A DNA stretch of 64,000 bases from Palaemon carinicauda. Lineage: Eukaryota > Arthropoda > Malacostraca > Decapoda > Palaemonidae. The first letter of the stretch is position 1; every line of letters begins with the position of its first letter. The notes under the pieces are model-generated. The model was not told the origin of the DNA. It saw nothing but the letters and a program-made list of their open reading frames with translations, and ran no database searches. Shown piece by piece: positions 1-10,693 of this stretch. Location: positions 47,705,187 through 47,769,186 of the forward strand of contig NC_090768.1 of the NCBI RefSeq assembly GCF_036898095.1, written 5' to 3'. Position numbers and translations under genes: made by a program.

Positions 1-140
1 AGAAGGAAGAGAAGACAATGAATTGATTAACTAATTGGCGGGTATAAACTGGCATAGAAAGACCATACGCAGACATGAGTGGAAAAACGTCTGATGCCTT
101 TGTCCTGCAGTGGACTAGTTACAGCTGATGATGATGATGA
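1..140 (+). mobile_element. RTE-like LINE, extreme 3' end remnant
   Basis: The plus strand encodes a degraded C-terminus ending in a motif like SDAFVLQWTSYS, followed by stops and a short GAT-repeat tail near 125-141. The same 3' end recurs at 15629-15765, where about 350 bp more of the RT C-terminal region is preserved upstream. In many arthropod LINEs of the RTE/endonuclease-RT type the last residues resemble AFVLQWT, so I assign it by that similarity. The element runs off the left edge of the window, so its 5' extent is unknown. It is a non-functional fragment. Confidence 0.5.
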
Positions 141-214
141 TCTGCACAGTATATAAGTATCTATGTATTTATATACATGTATTTATCTATTTTCATATAT
201 GCAACATATATATT

Positions 215-380
215 ATTGTTATTATTTCCATAATTACTAGCAAAGCTGCAACATTGGTTTGAAGAGGACCTTAAAAAGACAAGGGTTCCAACAAGGACAG
301 CTCAGTGAAGAAAGGAAATGGAGAAATAAATAAATTATGTATGAGAAATGATAAAAAGAAAATAGTGAGTATGGTAAGAT
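215..380. repeat. interspersed repeat starting with ATT microsatellite
   Basis: A block that opens with TTATT repeats, followed by a sequence of the form 'agcaaagctgcaac' and 'agctcagtgaagaaaggaaa'. Related copies lie at 15835-15985 and, longer, at 21262-21625. The three copies share order and motif content, so this is a dispersed family. Coding capacity is not visible. It may be a SINE or the decayed 3' end of a LINE. Confidence 0.55.
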
Positions 381-400
381 CAGTAATATTAAAAGAGGAT

Positions 401-556
401 CAGATATATAATGCTGGTTTCCCTTAACACAAGAAATATATTTTTCTCATCCTGAGATATATTATGCTGGTTTCCCATGACACAAGAAATGTATTTTTCT
501 CATCCTCAGATATATAATGCTGGTTTCCCATGACACAAGAAATGTATTTTTCTAAC
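401..556. repeat. three tandem copies of a 53-bp unit
   Basis: Units begin at about 401, 454 and 507, each containing 'atgctggtttccc' followed by 'acaagaaat' and a T-rich tail. The related segment at 16027-16066 has only one unit, so the number of units differs between the two duplicated segments. The repeat lies between the dispersed ATT repeat and the DIRS-like terminus. Confidence 0.85.
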
Positions 557-768
557 TGTTTTGGGTTTTATTTGGATTTCCCTACCCAAAAACACGGTTT
601 CCCAATGGGATCCCCCATAGTTGTTTTGTATAAGGGGTTGGGGAAACACAAAAACAATTAATTTTCACAATAATGGTTAGAAATGCATAAAACACAAGAT
701 AACCAAAAGTAATAACAAAAACAAGTAGAAAATTAAGGATAAACAATCATCAATAAATATATGCATAT
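557..768. other. AT-rich spacer shared by two duplicated segments
   Basis: No gene is seen. The sequence matches 16310-16528 with moderate divergence, including a shared 'cacggtttcccaat' and 'ggttggggaaacacaaaaa'. It is part of the composite duplication 1-1195 / 15629-16949. Confidence 0.6.
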
Positions 769-1195
769 GACAAATTTTTAAATAATTTGTATTCTTCCTA
801 ACCAAACAAACCTGAAGCTTTTACCAAGGAGATATATTTCAGCAACAGCTGAAACTAACCATATAACTTCTAGCAAGGTGCTACTACCCTTCATTAGTTA
901 GAGGGGGTAGACCAACCACCCCACTTACGCACACAGTAGCCAACACAAGCCACTTTGTAATTCCAGGCAGGAATTCCTAGGGACAGGTGACGGAAGGCCA
1001 GTACATGTAAAGAGCTTCAGGTTTGTATGGTTAGGAAAAATTCAAATTATTTCCAAATTTGTCATTTGTTCCAGCACCAAATACAAACTGTCAGCTCTTT
1101 ACTACAGACACTCATGTTTAGGTGGGTGGAAGTCCAAAACCAACTGGCTGGTCACTGGTCCAGGATGTGCCTCTTATGCTTCGCACAAGCTGTGG
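769..1195 (-). mobile_element. DIRS-like element terminus with ITR and internal complementary region
   Basis: 769-815 (starting gacaaatttttaaataattt) is repeated in reverse complement at about 1012-1063, forming a long stem with a loop of about 200 bp. The sequence directly after it (1064-1112, atttgttccagcacc...) would be the reverse complement of the other, absent end of the element. This is the arrangement of a DIRS ITR plus internal complementary region. The same structure occurs at 16529-16865 and, with the other end present, at 57582-57941. The element is cut at 1195 by the GATT tail of non-LTR copy A, so its coding part is not adjacent. Confidence 0.65.
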
Positions 1196-1299
1196 AAGAT
1201 TGATTGATTATTAGGTATTATCTGGCATCGTAACAGCAGAGGTCATTGATACCAAAGAATATAGTTAACGATTATTATGCATCTCACTTTAACTTGTGA

Positions 1300-4200
1300 T
1301 TAAATCTTATTAAATAGACCAGTATCCATAAGAAAATTAAAAAGGCAATCCACATTGCATCCAGGTCCCAAAATTTTAGATAATATGTAAATGCCACTGC
1401 TATCTTTAAAATTATGAAAATGTCGTAATCTTTCGGTCAAGTAACTTGGACACTGGTTAATATATGTTTCACAGTCAGTGGCAGCAAGCAATCTTCACAG
1501 AATGGCTGATGTTCTCCACTCATCAAAAAGCTGTGCGTAAATCTGGTGTGACCAATTCTCATTCGGCACAGTACCACTTCTCTTGACCTTTGCATGTCAA
1601 AATATGCCCCTGGACGAGATGATTTAACAATTTCACTATTTTTTTTATTTTCTAACTCCCAATAAAAGTTCCAAGTTTTTCTAAGTATGGACTGAATTAC
1701 GGGGTACATATCTTTTGCAGGTAGCATGAAGTTATTTCTTATACAGCTACGAACTGCCTCCTTTGCCACGGAGTCTGCTTTCTCATTTCCCTTTATATCG
1801 AGATGAGCAGGAACCCAACAAAATTATATATTCTTACCTCTATTTCCCAGTAGATATAGCCATTCAAGAATTTTGATTATTATTGGCTGCAATGAATTAA
1901 AGTGGTTCATTGCCATCAATACACTCAAGGAGTAGCTAAAAATAACAATCTTTATGGGGTAGCCGGAAGATATCCTTAACTGCCATTAAAATAGCATAGT
2001 ATTCAGCTGTAAGAATGGATGCTTGGTTAGGTAATCTAATACTTTGATTAAAATTTGGAAAACATATCCCAAATCCAACACCAACGCTGGACTTGGATCC
2101 ATCCATAAAAACAAAAACAGAGTCCTTATGGCATTCTATGTGCTCCAAGAAAGTAACTCTCATTATCTCCTTGGATGTTTCTCGTTTTGAATCTAATATA
2201 CATTTACAGAAATCTACAGAGGGTACATTTCATGGAGGTACTTTAGAGTACTCTACAGGTAAAATATTCCCCTTGGGGATTTCAAAGTCCTCCAAGGTTC
2301 TTAAATCTCTATACCCTAACGGTTTAGGGTATCTAGGATGATTATCATAAAAACTAGTACATCTTAAATTAATAACCGTTTCATATGTGAGTGACTTTGG
2401 CAGCTTCTGAAGTCTAAACCAGTATCGAACCAGCGATGACTGGCGGTGAAGCTCCAAAGGCATTTCACAAGCATCTACTAACAGACTAGATATGGGAGAT
2501 GACTTAAAAGCTCCACTGGCTAGTCTTATTCCAGCATTGTGTACAGAATCTAATAATGCCAATGTTGTTTTAGTTGCTGAGGAATATATTTCACATCCAT
2601 ATGCAACTTTAGATGCAATTAATGCTTTGTAAAGCATTAGAAGGTGCTTTTGATCAGCACCCCAACATGTATGGGATAAAATTCTAATCAAATTAAGACT
2701 GAATACATTTAACTTTCAAATTTTTAATATGAGGAACCCATGTTAACTTACTGTCAAATAATAACCCTAAAAACAAGGTCTCATCTTTGCAAGAAATTCT
2801 TTTCCCATATATGTATAAGTCAGGGTCCGGATGAATACCTCTTATACGGCAGAAATGCATCGCCACAGTTTTCGAAGCTGAAAACTTGAGTCCTTGTTTG
2901 GCAGCCCATTCTGCTACCCTATTAATTGTTAGCTGAATCTTTCTTTTGGTAACAGCCATTCGTGATGCTACAAATAAGATAGAGAGGTCATTTACAAATA
3001 AGGTGCGCATGACATCACGAGGGATTACGTTACTAATGCCATTTATGGATAAGGCAAAAAATGTTACACTAAGGACTCTGCCTTGTGGAACACCTTCTTC
3101 TTGATTATGAATTGATGAGAATGTATTTCCTACTCTGACTTTAAATTGACGGTTACTCAGGAATGATCTAATAAACATTGGCAGTTCCCCTCTCAAGCCA
3201 ATTTCATGAATGGTTTGAAGAATACCATGTTTCCAAGTGGTATCGTATGCCTTCTCCAAGTCAAAGAAAATATATATGTGAAGCTTTTTGTTGGCAAAAG
3301 CTTCACAAATTGATGCCTCTAATCTTGCTAAGACACCAATGCAGGATCGCATTTGTCGGAAGCCACACTGTGAGGGGCTAATAAGTCCCTTCTGTTCTAA
3401 AACCCATACCAGTCGTACGTTCACCATCTTTTCTATTAATTTACATATACAAGATGTTAATGCAATTGGCCGATAGTTGGTTATAATTTTGCTATCTTTT
3501 CCAGGTTTCAAAAAGGCTAAAATTATACAAATGCTCCTAATATTAGGGAATAGACTCTCTTTCCAAATTCTATTGATGATACTGAGTAAAAAAATTTAGT
3601 TTCTATGGGTAAATGTTTCATCATTGAATAGGTGATATTATCAATTCCAGGAGCATAATCATTACATGTAGACAGGGCTGACAAAAGCTCTTTCATGCTA
3701 AAAGGCAAATTATATGGTTCCATTCTTATAGCTCCAAAGTCAAGAGGGCGATTCTCTTCTTGTATACGTTGTTGGTGATACAGAGATGTAGGATTTTTTG
3801 AGGAGATTTTTGAAAAATGATCTGCAAACGCTTCACTTATATTCTCTGGATTTTGTAACATTTGACCGTTACATTCAATTACAGGTGATGGCAAAGGTAT
3901 GTGTTTCCCGCTAATCTTTCTTATTTTTGTTCAGATCTTCGTTAAGTTAGTCTTCCAATTAATTCTAGATAAAGTTTATCCAGGACTGGTGCTTAGCCTG
4001 TTTGATTTGGTATCTAAACTTGGCTCTTGCTTTATTATAACAAATTAAGTAATAATTACAAGGATGACGCCGATATCGAGTAAATACAGCTCTCATAGCT
4101 TTACGGGTTATTTGACATTGAATATTCCACAAAGGGACCGGTTTTCGTGTAAACTGACCTGTAGTTCGAGGAATTGACTTATTACTGGCATCTATATCTA

Positions 4201-5036
4201 TAATGATTTTATTAAAAAATTCAAGGGCTTCCTCTACAGTGGGAAAATTATCAGCATCAATTTCTATCAATGAAAGCACAGTAAACAATGCCCAAGTAGC
4301 TTTATCAATTACCCATCTTGGAGATCTTGGTGCAGCTATTTCATCAAGTAATTTAAGTACGATTGGAAAATGGTCACTTCCAATACCTTCATCCATTACT
4401 TCCCATGGAAAATCTAAAAAGCACTCAGGAGTGCAAAATAAGATATCTATAGATGAAAGGGTTCCATTTTGTACATGGAAATGTGTTGGTGCTCCAGTAT
4501 TCAAAACAGCAAGCTCTTTCTCTTCAATGAAAGAAAAAATTTAATTGCCTCGGGAGTTGGAAATAATATCCCCCCACATAGGATGTCTCCTGTTAAAGTC
4601 CCCCAAGAGTAAAAATGGCTTAGGAAGCTGATCTATCAAGTTATCAAGTTCTTGCTTCAGGTTTTGATCACCTCGATTGGGTGGCAGATATATGGAACAT
4701 ATGGTGTATGCTCGTTTTAAATGCATTTGTACGGCTACTACTTGAAGATTTGTTTGTAAACTAATCTTGTTATGGATAACATCTCGTCGCACCAGTAATG
4801 CACATCCACCATGTCTATCTTCATGTTCCTGGACTTCGGTTTATTCCTGGCATTCCGTGCATCTCTTTTTCTCCGGGGATATTCAGCAATAACTATGCCT
4901 TAGAAATGGTGCTAGAGGAGCATTTCACTGGGCGACACAGGTCGAGCCCAGAAATAGATTTTTCCTTCGTCAAAATCCCTTATTTAGCTCTGAAGCCTTG
5001 GCAATTCCATTGAAGTATCGTGAGTTTGCTATCCAT
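1300..5036 (-). pseudogene. copy A ORF2: endonuclease-RT-RNase H polyprotein, broken
   Basis: Starts at an AUG (5036-5034) with MDSKLTILQWNCQGF, the usual beginning of an AP-like endonuclease. EN continues at 4792-3965 (LLGDFNRRHPMWG; GSDHFPIVL near 4380). RT lies at 3511-2230: YRPIALTSCICKLIEKM, FFDLEKAYDTTW, EEGVPQG, and FVNDLSILF where FVDD is expected, so one catalytic Asp is replaced by Asn. RNase H follows (2163-1936, FMDGSKSSVGVGFG, TAEYYAILMA), then a C-terminal zinc motif with CEDCLLPLTVKH (1769-1437). Several frameshifts and a MITE-end insertion in EN make it non-functional. It would have performed target-primed reverse transcription of the element RNA. Confidence 0.85.
4899..4985. 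mobile_element. MITE end fragment inserted in copy A endonuclease
   Basis: About 85 bp ending 'tttttccttcgtcaaaatcc' interrupts the EN reading frame between the first and second EN segments. The same terminal sequence, including 'gggcgacacaggtc', forms the right end of the 243-bp element at 16067-16309. The left end of the MITE is missing, so this is a partial copy. The exact left boundary is uncertain. Confidence 0.6.
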
Positions 5037-5104
5037 GAGTGCAAATTATGATTTATTTTTATCTAAACATTTTATCTTAGGGGCATTTCTTATGGGGAAA
5101 ATTT

Positions 5105-6481
5105 TTAATTCTGATTTTTATCAATATTTTCTGGCGGTCTCCCTTCTGGGGTTCTCTCTCTCTTCTTATTTTCTTTAAGATGATTGACAGTTTCAGGTAA
5201 TGGACTGTCTTCTTTCATATTGGTATTGTCTAATGATGTGTTTATGTCAATATTTACAACACTTTTAGCTGGTCTTAAAATCTTTTCAAATGATGCAGGT
5301 TGCTTCAGATTATCTTTATTCTGTTCTTGAAGCAGATGTTCTGAGCTTTCTTTGGATCCAGAAGGTTTCTGAGTATCTTTACGTTCTTCCAATACCTGTT
5401 TTAATTTTTCTACACTTTCCTGACTTAGATTTACAATGGAGCTTTCATCTTGTATAACCACGCTTAAATCTTTCTTTATTTTGGAACCTAGGATAATAAT
5501 TTTGTCATTGCGCTTAGGCAAACTTTTCTTCAAAACCAATGAAAAAGGTTGCCCTGGTCTTATCTGTTTTTAAAGAGCTCTTTTATGAGCCTCTTTAAAA
5601 GTCACCTTTTCCATGGTTCGAATGGCCAGAATTTCTTTCTCAAAAATAAACTTCACACAACTTTTTGATGTTGCTGGGTGTTCTTCCCCACAATGAATAC
5701 AGCAGGGACTTTCTATACAAGCTCCGTGACTATTTTTGCCAGTTTGCACAGACACCGGGCTTATTATTTAATTTTTCTTTACATTTTTGGCTTAGGAGGA
5801 CATACATTTGGCAATGGTAGCATTGCAATGGTTAAGGGATGTAGGGTTTCACTTTCAAAAATAACCAGCCAGCTTTAATAGCATTGGTTAGTCTACACTG
5901 GTCAAAAGTTAAAACCAAAGCAGCGAGAGGGACACGTTGTTCTCCGACTCTCTTTCTCATTCTTACTACTTTTACTACTCCTCAGTTCATTCTCAATTTC
6001 TTTTTCCTCTAGCTCTAACAATTCTGGCGCATATATCACACCCCTACTCTGGTTAAAAAAAGGGTGTGAAAAGCATTTGACATTATGACCATCCAATGTT
6101 GAGAGCTTTTAATCTTTCACTTTGTATTGGAGACAGTGTCTCTATCAGGAGACTTCCATTTCCTTGAGGAAGAATTTTTGGCTGCCCTCCACATTTACTT
6201 ACTATTTCCCTGTTGGCTTTAAAAACATTTACATGCTCATGTCTTCCATTTTCAAATTCTAGTATCAAAAATTTCTCATAATTTACTACCTCATAGTGAC
6301 CAGGTAATATTTCGACTTTTCTATATTTTTCTGGCCTGTCATCGCTTCTTACTTTCTCTCTCTTCTTCTCTAATATATTCTTGTGATCATTTTTTACATG
6401 ACACGAGTTAGGTTCTAATGTTACAATATTAGAACCTGATTTGGGGTTGTCAATACCGAGGTCCAAGTTTGTCCTTTCCAT
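5105..6481 (-). pseudogene. copy A ORF1: gag-like RNA-binding protein, broken
   Basis: Segments 6481-6083, 6096-5902, 5755-5570 and 5539-5105 in different frames form one gag-like protein. The N-terminal part contains YRKVEILPGHYEVVNYEKF and GNGSLLIETLSPIQSERL; the middle has ESRGVxYAPELL-type residues; the third segment carries CCHC-like knuckles (GKNSHGACIES, CIHCGEEHPATSKSC); the C-terminal part is Lys/Glu/Ser-rich and low complexity. The family role is RNA binding in the retrotransposon RNP. This N-terminal type is shared with copies C and D but not E and F, which have an RRM-like N-terminus instead. Frameshifts and stops show it is decayed. Confidence 0.75.
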
Positions 6482-6482
6482 G

Positions 6483-7103
6483 TCGTCAACAGAGGGGCTG
6501 GTTTTTTTGCAAAGAGCAAGCCGGGTTATCTACCTCTTATCGGAGGATGTCAGTCCTCCTATCCCATGTGGCCCAACACGAGAAGAGGCTTCAGCGGGGC
6601 CCAGTCCTCTATTAGAGAGGGGCTGCCTCTCTTAAGGTGGGCGTACACTAGTCAGTGGGGGTGGTTAGCCCCTCTCACCGGCGACTCCAATGCCTGGCGT
6701 CACCCATTACCAGCAAATATGGGTGACTTAAAATCGGATCACTGGAGCCCGACACTTAACAGACTTGGTCTGCACCCAATGGGGTCTGCCAGGGGGGTGA
6801 TGGTGTCTAAATTGGTACAGGTTGAGATAGAATACTGTCCATCCCACACTGTGCCAAATTCAAAGAAGCAGCCAAAGCATAATCAAACAAGCCAAAGTCA
6901 TCAACAAGTTCAAGCCCAAAAGGAAGACATGGGAGAATGAAAGAAATAACCAAAAGGAAAAGAGAAAGTGGTGACTGATTTAGTTGGATCAACAGTTGGG
7001 CACCGTGGTAGAGTGGGAAAGTAGTTCCCATTGTTCATTAGAGCCCAGCTGCTAATCCCTAAGCCCCCCATCCTCAACAAGGCTTCAGCATATGGGGGGG
7101 GGG
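6483..7103 (-). promoter_or_regulatory. copy A 5'UTR with conserved stem-loops
   Basis: A block shared by copies A, C, D and E, upstream of ORF1 on the minus strand. It contains the hairpin ggaggatgtcagtcctcc (6542-6559) and a second stem formed by agagagg / cctctct around 6616-6633. Non-LTR elements of this class carry internal promoters in their 5'UTRs; that function is inferred, not seen. Confidence 0.6.
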
Positions 7104-7252
7104 TTGAAAGAATGGGAGGAGTCCAGCTCACTCTCATTATAAGAGTATTCACTTCTAGCTGCAGAGTGTGAGGCAGAAGTAGGAACTCCTTTTCTGAGCT
7201 CGATCTACGAGAGAAGAAGGATTTCTCCTCGGCCTGACATTTGGTGCATCTA
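7104..7252. other. unassigned spacer between copies A and B
   Basis: This 149-bp stretch matches neither the right flank expected for copy A (which should resemble 16955 onward) nor the DIRS-0 RT expected on the left of copy B. Its origin is unclear, which suggests rearrangement after insertion. Confidence 0.4.
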
Positions 7253-10163
7253 CGATTGATTGATTGATTTAAAGTTCTCTGGCATCCTGACATCAAAGGT
7301 CATTGACGTCGATATCTTTTATTATAATTGAAAATTAAAAGAATATTCACTTAAAACTAGAAGAGCAAATATGTTATAAAAGTTAAATAGCATTAAGAAG
7401 ACCTGCTTCTGATATATACTTAAAAATGGCACTCGCATTGTACGACTTATCATGTCTAAGTATCTTGGCAAGGATGAACCGGCCATCCTCACCCCTATTT
7501 CTTTCTGTGCTATAAGTGGGGCATTCAGTCAACAAATACCTCACTGTCAAGGGTATCAAACAGTCGGCGCAATATGGTCGATGTTGGCCAGCCAGCAAAA
7601 ACTCGTGTGACATCTGAGTGTGACCAATGCGGAGATGACACAGAGTAGTCTCCCATTTTCGGGGCATCCCATTATACCTCCCAGGGTATATAACAATCGC
7701 AATTTCTCTCATCTTATTTTCGGTTAACCTATCCCAATACTGTTGCCAATTATTATTAATAGAATTCTTAATTGCTGGTAAAAAAATTTATTACAAAGAA
7801 TGGGATACCTTCTTGGTAGTAACTCAGCTGTAGCACTTTTTGCCAGTAAATCTGCCTCTTCATTTCCAGAAACACATACGTGTACAGTTATACCTTTTAG
7901 GCCAATAATTAAAAGAAACCTTCTAAAGCTTTAAGGACACTTCTTGAATCACTATAAATGGTAAAATTGCAATCCTCGTTTAATGCTATTTTCTCAATAG
8001 TGATTAGTATGCCATATAATTCAGCATCAAATTTGGAGGCATCGGTATAAATAAAAGTTGATTCCCAATGTTCTTCAACGTGTTCCATAAAAAGAGACCT
8101 AACTTCTAATTCAGGCATATTTTCATTAACACCATTAAAATATTTACAAAAAGATATATCTGGTAATTTCCACGGAGAAGTTCATGATATCTTAAATGGA
8201 AGCACCTTACTTCTAATTATATCAAGACTGTTCAATAAGTGTTTTACCCAAAACCCATAAGGTTGAGGAGATTTTGGGTGCAACTCAAAGTATGTTGAGT
8301 GCCTTACAAAGCTTGCAGTCTGAAAGGCTAGAGAGTTAGGGAGTCTTAGTAACCTAAACCAAAACCGAATAATGGAAGACATTCGGTAATGTCCTAGAGG
8401 TAACTCTCCAGCATCAATAAGGAGACTTGGGATAGGTGAGGTTCTAAATTCTCCTGTCAACAATCTAATACCAGCATGATGTATTAAATCTAATATCTTT
8501 AATCGGCTTGGGGTGGCTGAGGAGTATATTTCATAACCATAACTAATTTTGGAAAAAATTAAGGCCTTGTGTAATTTTAAAATAGTTTTAAGGTCTGCCC
8601 CCCATGATGTATGGGACAATACTTTTAAAAGATTCAGAGCCTCAAGACATTTAGCTTTTATTGCCTTGGAGTGTGGGACCCAGGTCAACCTACATTTGAA
8701 AATCAATCCTAAAAATTTAGCTTCCCCTACACATGGGATCCGTTGACCTTTAATGTATATATCCAGGTCTAAATGTACTCCCTAGATACGACAAAAATAT
8801 ACAATAGTAGTTTTACTTGTCGAGAACTTAAATCCATTCATATCGGCCCACTGGATAATTATGTCAATTGAGAGTTGTAGTTTTCTCTCAACCATTGCCA
8901 TTCTAGCTACAGCAAATGATATGGATATTTCATCCACAAATAGTGTTGAGAGAACATCACAGGAATGACTGAGGATATCCCATTAATTGAACTCGTTCTT
9001 TCTGACATTTACAGTACTCTATGACAGAGTCTCCCCCACTCTCACTTGAAAAAACTCTGTGAAAGAAATGACTGAATAAACAGTGGTAGCTCTCCTCTTA
9101 ATCCCAATTCATGAATGGTTTTAAGTATACCATATCTCCATGTAATATCATATGCCTTTTCACGGTAAAAAAAAAAAAAAAAAAAAAACTGTCACATGGT
9201 ACTGTTTGGAAACAAAGGCTTCACAAATAGCGGACTCAAGTATCAACACATGAGTCGAGTGCATTTTTTTTAATCCACACTGAATAGGTGATTAAACATC
9301 CTTCTTTTCTAGGCACCACATCAGTCTTGCATTGACTATCTCCATGATTTTACAAAAACAAGATGTCAATGCAATAAGTCGATAGTTTGCTACTAAAAAC
9401 TTGCCCTTACTGGGTTTTAAAAAGGCTAAAATAATGGCTAGTTTCCAAACACTTGGATAACTATGATCATGCCATATTCTATTAATAATGCTTAATATAA
9501 ATAACTGTATTAAAACATACATGTATAATCGTTACATACGGAATTCCATTGGCTCCAGGGGCTGTATCATTACAAGTAGCAAGTGCGGAATCAAATTCTC
9601 TTTCAGTAAAAGGAGAATTATATGACTCTTCCCTTCCTGTTGCAAAATTTTAAATTTTATTTTCTTCAATGCTCCTATACTGGTGACCAGGAGCTGCTAC
9701 ACACTAGCATGATAAATTTGAAAAATGATCAGCCAGGGCAGTGCTAACATCATTTGCTTCAGTTACATACTGACAGTTCACCTTCTACACTGGTGGTGGG
9801 TTTGGGGTAAATTTGCCGGCAATCTTTTTTATTTTCTTCCATACAGGAGATGGTGGTGTTCTACTGTTGACTGAGGAAACAAAAGATGCCCAAGATTGGC
9901 ACCTAGCTTCTTTCATGGCACGACGGAACTGTACTCTACACTTTTTTGTGTTATCAAAGTACAGTGTCTACACAATCTAGTCAGAGATTTTCTGGTGGCT
10001 CTGTGCAAGTCAGTTAATTCTGAAGACCACCATGGGATTGGTCGTCGTTTTTTATAATCCTGTGGTTTTGGGAATTGAATTGACTCCTGCTGTATGGGGA
10101 GTTCCATTCATTAGGTCTATGGCATCATCAATACTTTCAAACTGAACTGCACTCCCCTCGATT
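7253..10163 (-). mobile_element. I-like non-LTR retrotransposon, copy B (5'-truncated)
   Basis: The 3' tail (gattgattgattgattt at 7254-7270) and the family 3' block are followed upstream by the end of ORF2. The copy stops at about 10163, in the EN-RT linker, where it abuts the RT of DIRS-0 after FTKLAN. 5' truncation is typical of incomplete target-primed reverse transcription. No target-site duplication is evident. An A-run of 22 bases (9167-9188) interrupts the RT at the same point as an A-run in copy D. Confidence 0.85.
7383..10150 (-). pseudogene. copy B ORF2 remnant: RT-RNase H-zinc
   Basis: Recognisable parts in order: EN-RT linker (10107-9913, RRPIPWWSSELTDLHRATRK), RT N-terminal part (9522-9292, YRLIALTSCFCKIMEI), RT C-terminal part (8706-8182), RNase H (8118-7909, FIYTDASKFDAELYGILI, IYSDSRSVLKALE; part of the first strand is deleted), and the C-terminal zinc motif CADCLIPLTVRYLLTECP (7712-7383). 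The RT catalytic region near 8.9-9.1 kb is frameshifted. Decayed and non-functional. Confidence 0.8.
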
Positions 10164-10692
10164 TCAAGATTTGCAAGCTTTGTGAATATCCTTGGGGCTA
10201 TGTTATTCCGAAGGGCATAGCTCTGAAGGCATATAGTCTTCCTTGTAACTTGAAACCTAGATGGGAGGAGAGTTGACGATTGATTGTGACATGCCAGTAG
10301 GCATCCGCCATGTCTATCAAGACAGTGTATGCCCATCTGGGCAACAGGGTCCTTATGTGTTGAAGTGTTAACATCCTGAACTTGGAGTTTATTATGAACT
10401 TGTTGAGTGGCGACAGGTAAAGAATGACTCTGAGTTTGTCTGAGTCCTTCTTGGGAACACAAAACAGCCTTCCTTGGAACTTGATGGACTTTACTCTCCG
10501 TATTACTCTTTTCTCCAAGAGTTCCTGCACATATTCTTCCAGGACAGGGGTGGAGTATTGGAAGAATTGAGGGAATGATGGTGGAGCGTTGTTCCAGCTC
10601 CAACCCAGTCCATTCTTGATCAGGCTGTGAGCCCAGGGATCGAAGGTCCAACAATCCCGAAATGAGTACAGTCTCCCTCCTACCGGGAGCAT
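10164..10692 (-). pseudogene. DIRS-0 reverse transcriptase, N-terminal part
   Basis: The product starts MLPVGGRLYSFRDCWTF and contains KKDSDKLRVILYLSPLNKF, then the motif A region VLIDMADAYWHVTI and YAFRAMPFG. After a frameshift, NIAPRIFTKLAN follows, and then copy B begins. The FRAMPFG...NIAPRIFTKL pattern is characteristic of DIRS-like RTs. The catalytic YLDD segment lies beyond the insertion and is not found. The gag stop (TGA, 10696-10694) and the RT start ATG (10692-10690) are separated by one base, suggesting reinitiation or coupled translation. Confidence 0.8.
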
Positions 10693-10693
10693 C

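Larger units (their letters stand above)
1198..7103 (-). mobile_element. I-like non-LTR retrotransposon, copy A (near full length)
   Basis: The minus strand carries, in order, a 5'UTR (7103-6483), ORF1 (6481-5105), ORF2 (5036-1300) and a 3' end with the family block and a short GATT tail (about 1198-1210). Presence of RNase H after the RT, plus a C-terminal zinc motif, places it with the I superfamily rather than Jockey proper. The 5' end has the same G-run (catatgggggggggg) as copies C and E. No target-site duplication was found: the left flank matches 16.95 kb, the right flank (7104-7252) is unassigned. Copy A differs from C, D and E in having an AUG at the start of ORF2, so it seems to be a distinct subfamily. 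Confidence 0.85.

Noticed and set aside
1198..7103. Target-site duplication for copy A
   Set aside because: Left flank (gctgtggaaga) and right flank (ttgaaagaatggg) do not match; the right flank is unassigned, so no duplication is claimed.
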